From contig JAGUCH010000007.1 in the NCBI GenBank assembly GCA_019096065.1, forward strand, positions 1,882,501 to 1,946,500: a stretch of DNA of 64,000 nucleotides. The letters are read 5' to 3'. Position 1 is the stretch's first letter, and each line of letters opens with the position of its first letter. A program made the translations under genes and the position numbers. The stretch is from Paracyclopina nana. Taxonomy: Eukaryota; Arthropoda; Copepoda; Cyclopoida; Cyclopettidae. The notes below the pieces were generated by a model. The model was not told where the DNA came from, did no database searches, and saw only the letters and a list, made by a program, of their open reading frames with translations. Positions 32,818 to 44,925 of the stretch are shown here, one piece after another.

Positions 32818-34287
32818 TAATCAATTCTTCCACTCAGCAATTGTTATCCGCCATTCTGCACCAATAAAAGCCACTTTGGAGTGGTGGCCTTGCATCTTTG
32901 GATTTTTGAAACGTCAGGCGCAATTAAAAACAGATCTGGTGGCAAAATGATGAGTAAATTAGCAAATGCACCAATAAAAGTCGTGATCAGGCCTCAGGCT
33001 TAGCTCCGGATCGTTAGGAAAAGAGTCAGTTTTGAAAAATGATAATTCCTTTCATAGCTTTATTATCGGGGCTAACATCTCCTCACGAATTCCTCCAACT
33101 CATCATCATAGACGACCCCCCATGAAAGTATAGTATACTGTATCTATAAATGCATTTTAAAGGACACTTGTAGCAACCTAAGGTTTGCCTTCGATTAATA
33201 AATACTACGCTGTCATCATGCAAATTACAGCAGAGTATCAAATTATACAGTACTATATACATTTTTAACAAGGTTATCATAATGAAGAATAATGACTTGT
33301 TAAGCCTATTTGTTCTTGTCAGGCCCAAAATTGTATAGCTAGGGATGCATTTTTTGCCTTTAAGCAATATTATACATGCTTTAAAGCAGCCTATTGTCTT
33401 AGTGTCAGATTCGAAATGAGATACTAGCCCATGTGTCACTCTTTTCTGCCCAAAAGACAGCTTCAAACAGGCAAACGAGGATCACGAGGTCGTTTCTGTC
33501 AAAAGAACAGAATCCCATATAGTATGGGCAGTTCCACACTTTAAAATGTCTAAGCAGCAGATTTTCCACCTCGATAACGCAAAAAGCTTATGCTGTGTGC
33601 AAAAGTTGGCCTGTATTATATGTACTACATATGTAATGTGAGCATGCGCAAGACGAATGGATATTTGATGCTGGCAAATGTCAGACCTGCGTCAGAACAA
33701 TATCAAGAACGCCCTATACACTACTACTACTACATAGTAACTAAACCATAACTAATGTCAAGTAGTCGTAAAATTGATCACACTCTAAAATCTCATTTAC
33801 TTTTTTAATTACACTCTCCTAACCTCGCGTATACCAATATTGTTTGGTTTGAGCTTTTGAGCATCAGAGCGGAAAAAAGAGGAGCAATGACTTCTTCAGT
33901 GATGCGTTTCGATGAATCGCAGCACATGCAATTAATGGTGCATGCAAAATGCGGTAGTTTTTTGTGGGATGTTCCATGCTAGCTGCTACCCAAATTAAAA
34001 GCAAGCTTATTATACACACAGGCTAGGCTAGTTTTTATATGTAGGCGTATATGCGTTATTTTTGGCTATGCATTCTGCTGCTGCTCCATGATACATAGAA
34101 TCAAATAGGAGCTTTGAAAGCTATACCATAAATAATATTTACGACTTCCAAACTTGACAAATTTTTATACTATGTAGTAATTTACGCAGCCCAAAATGTA
34201 TTCATATTTTTCACTGTTTATTTGAGAAAAAAACCTGCATTGAGCACAAAATATGTTTGTTTTTAGAAGGGAAGATCAAGTTTTGTG
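32818..34287. other. Intergenic, no gene seen
   Basis: It separates the 3' ends of two convergent genes. AT-rich, with no splice-supported frame and no clear repeat element. Confidence 0.45.
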
Positions 34288-37200
34288 TCACCTATGATCC
34301 GAGCTCTCTTTTTCCTCTTGGTCGTGCTGCTCCCAAAAACTCTTGATGATTTGCGAGCGTAGGAGTCGTTTGGCAGCGGCCTCCTCCTCATCCTCGCTGT
34401 CCTCCTCCTCATTGACGTTTTTCCTACTATCACTATGTATCACATGTTGAGGCTGGATGATGGCCGACAAAGGCCGTCGGCCTTTTCTCGACACCTGCAG
34501 CGTCGTTGAACTTTGCTGATGATCAGCACTTGTCATGCTGGTCGAGTTGGACTTTTTCAACTTGCGCTGGAACACCTCACTGCATTTCTGCATGAATTTT
34601 GAGCTCGGGCTGATCTTTTTGCTATTGTTTGGATGCGCCAATCCTGACCTGCTATTCGTGGTGCTGGCCAAATCCGGACCCTTGAAATCCATGGATTCGC
34701 AGCGTGTCAGCCGGATCGAGGAGGATTTGGGAGTGGCCACACCGGACGACCCCCCAATACTTTCGTCATTGGGAGCGATGAACTCCTCCATGTCGAGCTT
34801 GAGCTCGTCCAGCACGCGTTTGTGATGCCTCTGGATCAGCTCTTCGAAGAGCTCATCCACGAGACTTTTTCGCAAGTTCAATCGCTGATGAGCTGTCAGC
34901 TCTGGCTTCGTTTGGGACAGCAGCTCGTCCAAGCTGGACAAGGGGACCTTTTTCCTCGTCGTCCTGGAGACGTCCAAAGTTCCCTTGGACATGCCGAGAT
35001 GACCACCACCACTTGAGCCTGAAGATGAAGCACTTGAGCCGTTTGTCAATGAGGACAAGTTGGACTTGGTGGCAATGCCAGAGTCGGAGTTGTTAAAGTC
35101 CTCGATTTCCTCATAGATGTTTTCGCTGTTTTTCTTCGCTTTCTCATCACTGTCATCTTCCTCATTATCTTCCTCCTCATTCCACTTGATGACGAGGGCA
35201 GGCGAGATGCTGCAATCATATGCATAGGAGTAGTCTCCATCCCGATTTCTCGGGCTCTGATAAAACTCCTCGGGAGCAGAGGATTTGGGTTTCACGGTCA
35301 CTTCTGGCTTTTTTCGCTGCTGCTGCTGCTGCACTGATGATTTCTTCTTGATTTGCGGGGGAGGAATTGGAGCTCTTGGAATGAAAGTGGGAGGCAACGA
35401 GCTTGGCCCTGATGACCTCATCAGAGGCTTCTTGCTCATATTTCTCACATGCTGATGATGATCACCACCGCCTCCTTTGAAGCTCTGATCAGATAGCAAG
35501 TGGCCCAAGGCTGACACTCCAGCATAGGATTCCACGGAGGGCTTAATTTGAGTTGCACTGATGCTGATTGCTGGCTTGTTATTCGCCACTCGTGGCAAAT
35601 CCACCTTGAGCTTGGCCAAATTCTGGGCGGAGTGAGCACTCCACTCGTGATCCTGATCAGCCTTTGGAGGAGGTATGGAGTATCCCAATCCTGGGACTCC
35701 GCACACTCCGGTCCATGATGAAACCATGATCTCCTCTTCACATGGTTCGTCGTCAACGCAGGTCTCTAGGATTCCTTGGTGATGTTGCCTCCAATTGTGG
35801 TGGTGATGATAGCCGCAATTGCCAATGTGGCTTGGCGAACTCTCGGCTACCAGTGGACGACTGCCGCAGCATTGGAGACAATCCTGGAGCACGGCGTCGA
35901 GCACGACCGCGTACTCGCGTTGCAGCTCCTCGTCCGTCAGGCCCAGCGCTTGGGATGATGCTTGTGGGCACGCGGGGCAACAGCCAGGTACAAACTCGTT
36001 GGTGTACACATTGCCTGATGATGCAGAGGAGCTGGCCTGAAATGGTAAAAAGAGCTCGTCTGCAAATGCCACACACCTCAGGTGAACTACTACATATGTA
36101 CTTCTTTTCTATCTCGAATATACTATGTACGCATGTATATAGATAAGCGTGGAGCTTCTTGAGCTTCTGAGAATTGCCAGAGATTCCAAAGTACACTTTA
36201 ATATGGAAATGCTATGGACTTTTACGGAGTAACTTGAAAGTAAAAAGTTCGCAATTCTCTTAATCATGCTGTATGTCATAGTTTGGTACAGTTTTAAAAC
36301 TGTACGCCCTGATTTACTGAAAAGCTTTGTAAATTCCGTGCCTTGATAATTCATCATCACCATTTCACCCACAAAGATACCAAATAGGAAAAAATCCACT
36401 TTTGGCATTTTGCACAGTGGTGGTGAAAAAAGGCCTGAACTAAATATCTTGATCTAGACAAGCAAAAAGAGTTTGAAATGGGTTTGAAAGTAAGATAGAT
36501 AGCTTTTTAGGGTCATGAAATAGCCATTGACATTGGGATGATTCATTGGCAACAATTTTTGGGGGAGCAAATTTATGGGTCTACTCATATATAGTATACT
36601 ATTTTACAAGTTGAATAAGTTTGATTAAATAGGCTTCCTTTTTGCTGTGTAATGAACTCAATATGAATGCATGGAATATTTATGGCTATGCTACGCACGT
36701 AACCTCATAAATTGATTGATGCAATCAAAATTAACCAGAATCACTAAGGAACCGAGGCAAAAAGGCGTAGCTCAATAATCCTTGGAAAAGGTCCTTTTAG
36801 TACAATGCAGCTATGATGCCAAATTAGCTCTGCTTGAAGCTTTTTTTAAAGCCAATAATGAAACATTTTATGTTTATGAGGTCCAATCGTGATGACGGGC
36901 ATAAAAAAGGGCTGGTGTACCGCAAACTGATGTGCCAACAACTTGAAGAAATCAAAGCTGAAATGCTAATGATGGCTTACGTGCAAATATGGATGCACCA
37001 TAATTGGGTGGTATGGTTGATGACGGATTTGACAAGATGATAGCATTGAATTGCCACTGGCTCCGGAGGAGTTGTGATGATCCATGAAATAAGATGTGTT
37101 ATGAGGGCCTTCCATTGAGGAGTCATGGTGATTTCTCGTATCAGCCACATAATAAGGAGGAGCTCTTGGATGACGTCTTTGATTCAAAGGGCTCGACGTG

Positions 37201-38821
37201 GACATGGGATAATTGCAGCAAGCTTTTGGTAGGCCACCACCACTGTCAGTGCAAGATCCAGTGCTTCCCTGTGGCGGTGAGTATCTTCTAGCTGGATAGA
37301 GACCTAAATCATAACAATAACATTGACATAGAGTCTTCCACGCGATCTTTATGGGCAAAATTGGTGTGCAGCCGGAAAAGAAGTAATCATTACCAGAAAG
37401 TTCCATTCAGAACTTGTTTGTCTATGGCTTGGCTTTTTCTGTCAGAAATTGTATTTTTGCATAAGATACCAAAAAATAACACTTTCCTGAGTCAGAATGA
37501 GGTACTACTGCAAGCGGATCGTCTGGGGTACAATCTTTTTTTAATTTCGATATTTTCGCTAAATCTTTAATTTTTAGCTAGGAGTTAACATCAATTAATA
37601 TGACCATTCATACCTCTTCTTGTATTTTTTGTTAACTTTGATTTTTCTTAAGAAAAACCAGAATTATGTCTGCTTTTTTAAGGGTTGTGCACCTGAAAAA
37701 AATTGCTCCATTTTGTCAACAAAAAAGTTGTCGCATCCCTTTTCAAACCAGTATTTCCCATATTTTCACACTAGATAGCGACAAAATGTTATGATTTGGG
37801 TCTCTATTGATCCTGGCTGGACTATTACTATGTGGTCTTGATCCAATGCCCTGTTTTCTGAAATCCAAAGTCGCTGGACTTTGATGGGCTGATCTGCAAG
37901 GCCTTGGTGGTGGAGCAATTTGCTGCCTTCTTGCATGCACCATATTATCGTGATATGAATCCGGAGACTCGAACTGGTCGAGATCCTCGAAATCCGAGTA
38001 GGAGTTAAAGCTGTTGTTATTGGAGGCATCATGGCTGTCATGGTGATGATTGCCCAATAGAATGTCCTTAAGGACCCCAGCCGAGGCCTCAATGCCTCTT
38101 TTGGGGTTGAACATGATTGGACTGCCAAATGAGGAATTCACGCTGATATCCACTATGGGCTCGTGATTGATCTGGCGTGCCATCTCTGAAAACATAATCC
38201 CATTTAGCGGAACATTTGAAAAGGGACTCACGCAACCTGCGCGCGACGCAACAAAGTAGTAACAAAGAGGAGCATAACTGTGTAATTCCTGCGCTCCAGG
38301 ACATTCTAAATGAGCCTAAGAATAAAACTCCTCTTTAATTGCGTGGGATAAAGCAAGTCAATGGCTTTTTCATTAGCATGTCAGCTATGCAGCAGGCAAA
38401 GTTTAATTGGCCTCTGTACCTATTCAATTTATGCTTTTTGTGCATGCTTCACACAAAAAACCTTGCTCAGATGATCAACTTTGATGGGTTCCAGCTACCA
38501 AGCGAACCAAGGCACGTAAGCGCAATTTCGGCCGAGATTCCGATCAAATAGCATTATCATCATAAAACTGCATTTATCAGGCAGATGAGGATATGTCAGT
38601 CAGATTTTGAGGTCGCTGCCTATAATGAGTTTTCCCTCGACGTGATATTGAAAATGGTCATTTTGAGGAAAAGGTGGCAAAACGACAACACTTGCGCATA
38701 GATGTGCACAATGGACTGCTGTAATTTGACGGCTGCTTGCAACCACAAAACACCTAAAATATTCCCTACGAGTAGCAGTGAGGTTATCAACAAAGATACT
38801 GGAAGTGTGAGAAGACTTGCA
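34288..38821 (-). CDS. Unnamed membrane protein with long PPxY-containing tail, partial model
   Basis: Family not recognised with certainty. Phase-consistent exons, in gene order, are 38754-38821 (candidate), 38232-38315, 37772-38185, 36981-37303 and 34288-36036. They encode at least 870 residues; the 5' end is missing. The candidate first exon is a membrane helix (LLTLPVSLLITSLLLVGNIL), and the next holds a second (QLCSSLLLLCCVA), followed by a long polar region that would be cytoplasmic. That tail has a WW-ligand motif (RAPPYYVADT), a Cys-rich patch (CCPACP, LQDCLQCC), His-rich and Ser-rich stretches, short polyglutamine (about 35315-35330), NIYEEIEDF and a charged C-terminus SFWEQHDQEEKESSDHR. 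Hydrophobic exons plus a PPxY tail suggest ENTREP/FAM189 (CD20-like, binds NEDD4-family ligases), but this is only a hypothesis. More N-terminal exons probably lie at 38.9-45 kb. Confidence 0.5.
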
Positions 38822-40599
38822 CTGAGGGGTAAACCAGTGGGTAAAAAGTACCTGCTTCTTTGATGGCTGCAGTGCATCAAAAAACGAGGATCACACGCAG
38901 ATTATTGTATGCATCAATTGCATTTTTTTTTTTCAGCTCTCTGAAATTAGTGCCACAGTAATTCACATGTACTGTACTACACTATCGAGTGTCAAGGTCA
39001 GGATGACTTTAAGTCGGATTGCTAGAATTTGTAGCGGCTTTTAATTGCATATTTCCATGGGACCACCACCAACACTTCACCGATCCGCGATCCATCAAAT
39101 GAGGAAGAATCTCACCTTATAAGGTCAATTTTTAGGTCAAAAACAGCAACAACGCCCACACGATCAAAATTAAAACTGAGGCCTGGAAGTTCACATATCA
39201 TAGTACACTGTATCAATCATCTGCTTCAGATGCAAATCATGACATGGAATGAATTTCTCACGAAAAGCACATTTCAATAATGATGATGATGAGAAGTTGT
39301 AAATTGAGAGAGAAATCGATCAGGTAAATTCGCTGTGTGATGACCATATTTTGCCTTGATTACGAAAAAAGTCACAAGGCCGAGAAGAATTCGCTGCGTG
39401 AAGGAAATTATTGGCTCAAAGAAAATGATATGCATCAAAAATATCCCAAGCTGGAGCAAGAACCGTAAAAAAACCATTATAATCATGATTTGGGAGCAAA
39501 TCCTTGAGGAGCAGTGAAATTCCCAGCTTTTGACAATCATCACAGCCAAATCAATTAGCAATCACAGTCAGCTGGTTATTGGTGAAAGTTTGCAGGGCTA
39601 ATTTTAATTCACGCTCCTTTTCGCGTCATCTGACAAATATAGGCCTATTGTTGAACGGTTTTCCCTTACAATTTGCCACGTGACAAGCAAGTGACGTTTA
39701 TTTATGTGGCGCGCGGTTTTCCAAGTGTAGCAAGTCCCTTTTTGGCACTGTTGAGCTAAAGGCAGTAAGCCAAATATTGTTAACTACATAGGAAGTGAGG
39801 ACACAAAAAAATGATGGCATTGAGTCAGGCTGCAATTTCACTTTACCAAATATTGGACAAATTGCTCAATTTATCCAAGTGGAGCTAGTAAGAACCTTCT
39901 TCCCACTTAACAACTTAATGGGAAGAAGGTTTGGCCGCGACCATTAATCAAGATGGGGTCAGACGAGGATGATCAAGTCACCGAGGGGTCAAAAAGTTAT
40001 ATTATAGCAACATCTCACATCTTGGGTGTGCACCTTCGCATTCATATTGCACCTAACAATAGCTGTTTGTTGGCTTGGGTGGTTTGCCATGTGGATACTT
40101 CCTCGTTCAACCCTTTTTTGAGTGTCAACTCTAACTGCATCATCCAGTACTTACAATCCTGGCATTCCTGCATAAACATGTGCTTTTTGCTGCTGCTGCA
40201 ATAGGTCCAAGCCATCATGGATCACGACTGCACAAGCCTACGCACATCCATATTCAATTAGGCATGAAGAACATCATGTACTTTGAGCTGCAAAATCCAG
40301 CATGTTTCGCACTGTCCGGAAGAGGCTGCGAATTTTCCCCTGGATCGCGATTGGCGGTTAAAAACAAAAATATTTGCAGATGTGTTTTGCCTTTTATATA
40401 CTGTAATACGATTTCCTCGTGTTATAATTCAGTTTACCGATCCGACTCAGCTCTTTTATATCACAGTTCTTTCTAAGCAATTTGGGGGATATTAAATACT
40501 TAACGGCCCTGGAATCAAATTTGAGGGATTTTAAGTAGTTAAAGCCCCCTCAAATTCAATGAAACTAATCAACATCCCAAAGAAGTAGAAAAAAGAGAG

Positions 40600-40673
40600 A
40601 ATCATCCAAGATTTGAACCTCAGCCAGTTGGATCAGCATTCCAATACTCTTGCCACTGAGCTATGGTGACACC
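40600..40673 (-). other. tRNA-like sequence 1 (pol III boxes), probably SINE-derived
   Basis: Read on the minus strand, a 74-bp stretch contains an A-box-like TAGCTCAGTGGCAAGAG and a B-box-like GGTTCAAATC. A 5-bp anticodon-like stem (TTGGA/TCCAA) closes a 7-base loop ATGCTGA. The 5' and 3' ends do not pair as an acceptor stem, so a functional tRNA is unlikely. Confidence 0.6.
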
Positions 40674-40740
40674 ATGAAAAATGCATGCTATGTATAGGAC
40701 TTAAACATAATTTAAGTCAGATAAAGAAACCAAAAAAATT

Positions 40741-40814
40741 GAGGAATGACTGGGGTTTGAACCCTAGACTGCGGAATCAAGAGCCAAGCGCTCTAACCAC
40801 TATGCCATAGGTGC
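40741..40814 (-). other. tRNA-like sequence 2 (pol III boxes), probably SINE-derived
   Basis: Also 74 bp on the minus strand, with TGGCATAGTGGTTAGAGC (A box) and GGTTCAAACCCC (B box). Acceptor and anticodon stems do not pair properly. Both copies end similarly (TCATTCCTC and GATGATTCTC), suggesting one family of tRNA-derived units. Confidence 0.6.
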
Positions 40815-40996
40815 AATTCACATGAAATGCAATTTAAAAGTCTATTTTATTGCTCTCAAACCACTGGATGCTAGCTGATGAGAGCCAGTGATACATAGCA
40901 TAAAAACCGAGCAGCATTTTCTAGGGCACGGGGCAGCCCGGTAACTTCATTAAAACACTAGAAAATCGTATTACAGTATATAAAATTGTATATTTT

Positions 40997-41171
40997 GAGC
41001 TGGGGCACGTAAAATTGGGTCATTAAATAGCTGACCTTGGATTTTAAGATGGAAAAACACTCGTACAATTACAGCCCTCGCAGGCTCGGGCTAGTAAAGC
41101 TGTACTCGAGTTTTCCCATTTTAAAATCCTCGCTCAGCTATTTAATGACCCTACTTAACGTGCCCCAGCTC
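40997..41171. repeat. 175-bp palindromic element
   Basis: GAGCTGGGGCACGT at the left end returns as ACGTGCCCCAGCTC at the right end. Between them GGTCATTAAATAGCTGA on the left pairs with TCAGCTATTTAATGACC on the right. The arms are about 80 bp with few mismatches and a short central loop. It abuts the TIR-bounded element to its left. Confidence 0.8.
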
Positions 41172-44100
41172 GAAATAAATAACTATTATTACCTATGGCA
41201 ATAAAAAAACCTGGAAGCTCTTGCCACTTCACCAAATAAATTGAGAAGTTTGGACAGCTTGGATGCAACATATTGGAATTCATGCGCATCTTTAAAACCA
41301 CGTGGTCGCATGCTAAGCAGTCTCAATGGGGGACTCAAAAATCTTAACGCGTCATCATTCTATTTACCATTGACAAAATGCCTGAGCTACTAATGGCGGG
41401 ATGCTCAAGCATAATTAATGGCCGAGCCACTTTTAATTAATCTTCCTTTAATGGGTGCCATATTATGAATCTTTGGCATCATTTATCACACGTGATCATT
41501 ATCCCGCAAGAATCAAGAAACTTGGCTGTCAGCTGCTGAAATGGCCATTTTGGGACACGTTATATTTGCACTGTACTGTCAACTTGCATATTAAGACAAA
41601 GGCATGTGTTTTGGGCAAATGTCAACAAAGGCTGTAGAAGTGGATTTTTTTTGAGTGAAGATGATCACGAAGTTTGTCACTCGCTTCCTGCTCATATAGT
41701 TCTAAAGTTAACATCATCATCATCATCCTTAAAAGATCTTTGGTCAAAGTCACGTTGTTGGTTTTAGCAGAAGAAGAAGAAGAAGACGCCGATTCATGCG
41801 TACATAAATTATTGACCTTCAACTTTTGGCTATACCAGTAAAATGCTGCTAATATGGGTGCTGCTGCCTGATGTTGACCGTTAATATGAGTGGTGCTATA
41901 AAACGAGGCAATTTATACGGGACAAAATCCCAGATACGAGCTCCTCTTTAAATTGACCTTTGCAATCTTCGACTAGCTTTAAAAACTGCTTCTTTCCTAA
42001 TATGGTAGCATGTCATTACGATGGCATTGTAATTAGTGACATTTCGTGTTTTCGCGCAGAATTCCCAAGTTACAACTTTCAAGTTTCAATGTGTGGAAAT
42101 AGTAATGTCAACGCTTTTAAAACGCCAAGATTTCCCACGCTGACCTTTACTGCTAAATTGCTTTCGCAACAATAAAAACGAGGCTTTTTGGTTTAATGGC
42201 AGGGCAATTACAGTGCTTGATATTTGCAGAATTTTTCGGCAATCAGTCAAGCAAAAATTGGGCTACTGCGTATTTTATGTGAGATATCTAAATTTTGCCG
42301 CCACCGGATACAATTTCAAGCGTTATTAATTTTCTTTTCTTCGAATGAGATCGTTAAGGCGTGAAAAAACATGGCAATCCCCCTCGCCGATTGAGCTATT
42401 GTGAATTTTTCTATGGAAAAAAGGCCTGGATTGCAAAGATTGCTCAAGCTTGGCCTTGATTCGGATGGATTTTTCTCGGTATAGTAATAGTAGTAGCTGT
42501 CCCTTATGATATGCTCGAGTATCGTATTTCAATCCACACCATCGCGCCACCGCTCATAACTTATAACTTATTGGCCGATCATGCCCTGCAGCGGTAGGAT
42601 CAAAGCACTACCAACATCTTTGAGGTCAATGATGTTATGCTCGATTGCTATTTTTCAAATTGCTCAAGCCGTAGCCATGCAAGTATTTTATCCAAAGAAA
42701 ATTTCCTGCTTGCGCGTGAAGTCGATCCAACCTTTTGCTGATAATGTGGCAATAATGGCATAACCTTTTCTTTCCAAATTGATCCAGAATGACGAGCAGG
42801 GTAGACAATCACAGTATGGCATGCGATTTTTCAATGAACGTGAAATTTTGAATGATTGCGTGAGTCTTTTCATCAAATCTTATGTAATATCCTTGATTTC
42901 GTTTCGCCGCTGCCTCGAATTAGTAAACTTCGGCGCGACCGCCATTGAATTTCCGCTGCTGCTAATCCAATTTGATGACCTGGATGTGAAGGCAAATGCT
43001 GTTGGCATTTTTGGAGCAGCCAAAAGTTGCTCTTCGTTCGGCGTCGTGACGGGTTTAACAACGCGAAAGATCAACATCATCGCCGATCCTAAGCAAATAC
43101 ACCAGAACGCATTGGCATTTTTGCATCGTATTTTTTAGTCCGTTTGCAGTTTTCTTGCAAAATCCTGTTTCCGGATTGTTTACGATCGCGACACACCCAC
43201 GTGCGCTGGTCGCTACATCATGCCACGTGGCGCGCCTTTGTTTACATTTCCGTCAGCTGATTTAGTTACGTCGGGTCATTTGACGAGTTTTCCCCGCTTG
43301 ACAAAAAACAAAAAAGCCGTCTTGTCAAAAGCCGTGGCGCACCACGTGGCTCACTTTTGTTTGCATTTCCGTCGACGGTTGGCGGGTTTTACCCGTTTGT
43401 TTTGAGTCATGCGCGTTGTAAACGTCATTTCCGTTAAGCAAAGCGACGCGCCATCTTCGAAGAACAACTAATGATCCGCAGACGCGCGCGTGACCAAAAT
43501 GCCAAAAGGCCTCGTGAACGCTTGTCATTGTCACCAAACCGTCCATTAATTGCGACGGACGCAAATCATGAGCGAGCGAGGCGTCACGATGCGTTCGTGA
43601 AAGCATAATTGAAACGGGGCTCTGGTCCATGTCAAAAGGTCACGCACTTGATCCAGATCCCCTCAAAAGATTGCAGACGCACATGGCTTGTATCATGACC
43701 ATTTAAAGGCCTGCATTCAATTCGGGAGGCGCAAAAACAAACGCTATATACAGCAGTTTACATCCATAAAAATTAGGCCTCACTTGCCCGCTCTTTGTCT
43801 CGTTCTGCCAAACAATGGGCGAGTGATCTACTCCAATTCGAGTGATTTTGTAAAAAGGCGCTGCCATTCATCCATTGTCTCGTAATTCTTGGCCGCTTTT
43901 AACGCGCGAAATAATGGCAGCCCGCAATTTCGAGGCATTTCGCGAATTCGTCATCCTGAAATTCACTCGCCAAATTCATGGCGTGGATTTGAGGCCCAGC
44001 AACGAAGGCCAAACATGACACTTCCCTTAAAATTGCGCTGGAAATCGAATTTGGCTCCGTATTTACATAATCATCATTAAGCTTTGTGCAACGCATACAT

Positions 44101-44402
44101 ACAATAAGTGAAATCGGGCGAAAGTGGCATCTCCCTTGAAAATTCTTTTTTTTTTGCATCACCCCGTGAAAAATCACGTGCTTTAAGCTTGCGAGCCACC
44201 AAAGTGAAAATATGGCCAATAAAGTGTCATGCCCGATCAATAAAGAAGTTTTGTCGTTTTGTCAACTTTTGCAAATAGTTGTCTGATGGATGGACACATG
44301 GCGCGGCAAAAATTGACGTTTTCTAATGAATGTCGCAAACGCAAGATGGCGTGACAATCGTCCGAATGGATTTTTTAATGAGGGGAAAAAAGGAAGGCTT
44401 AC

Positions 44403-44643
44403 CTGGGCAACGATGCGATTTTTCAAAGAAAACGCAAAATACCGAGAATAACACTCATGGTCGGTCTTCGGAAATAATAAGTTAACTGGTCGCACTTGGT
44501 AATTTTGATGGGTGTGATAGCGCGCGTTGGCGCAACAAGACTGAAATTGACCAATTGCTATCGTAATCGTTGCAGTAAGCAGCGCCAAGCGCATCAGCTC
44601 CACTGGAGACGCGCGCGCGCGTGCACAACCAAAAGAGTACCAT
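44403..44643 (-). CDS. Candidate first exon with signal peptide or anchor, gene unknown
   Basis: An open frame from ATG at 44643 (or 44593) ends at a textbook donor (GTTGCCCAG|GTAAGCC). It begins near MRLALLTATITIAIGQFQSC, a plausible signal peptide, and continues for about 45 polar residues with three cysteines. No downstream exon could be joined with confidence; it may belong to the membrane-protein gene ending at 34288, or be spurious. Confidence 0.25.
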
Positions 44644-44925
44644 AACATATTCCATATACGGACCAATCTAGAAAACAGCTCCAGTTTTTTTTATTCCACA
44701 CGCGCAAGATGTTGCCCAGCCTTGCCTTACAAAGGCAGGTGGCTTTTTTTAAATGGGAACAAACACCACTTTTGAGCTTCCCTATGTAAACACTTATTGA
44801 ATAAGACATATATTGAAAAAACAGTTTTTAGGATTATTTTAACAAATATTATGAATCTTGCTAAAGTCCTTAAGAAAAGGTCTAAATATGGGGCATTTTT
44901 ATGTTTGCCAATAATTCTAATAGTT

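Larger units (their letters stand above)
40393..40985. mobile_element. Element with about 23-bp inverted ends enclosing tRNA-like sequences
   Basis: TATATACTGTAATACGATTT (left, 40397-40416) recurs as its reverse complement on the right (40961-40985), so the roughly 590-bp interval is bounded by near-perfect inverted repeats. It contains a small hairpin around 40519-40559 (AATTTGAGGG/CCCTCAAATT) and both tRNA-like sequences. No target duplication was confirmed. Confidence 0.6.

Noticed and set aside
40600..40814. Two functional tRNA genes
   Set aside because: A and B boxes are good, but acceptor stems do not pair in either copy, and the anticodon stem of the second is broken.
42779..43138. 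119-residue open frame in the gene-poor region
   Set aside because: It starts with TTG, has a similar open frame on the opposite strand, and shows no family motifs or splice support.
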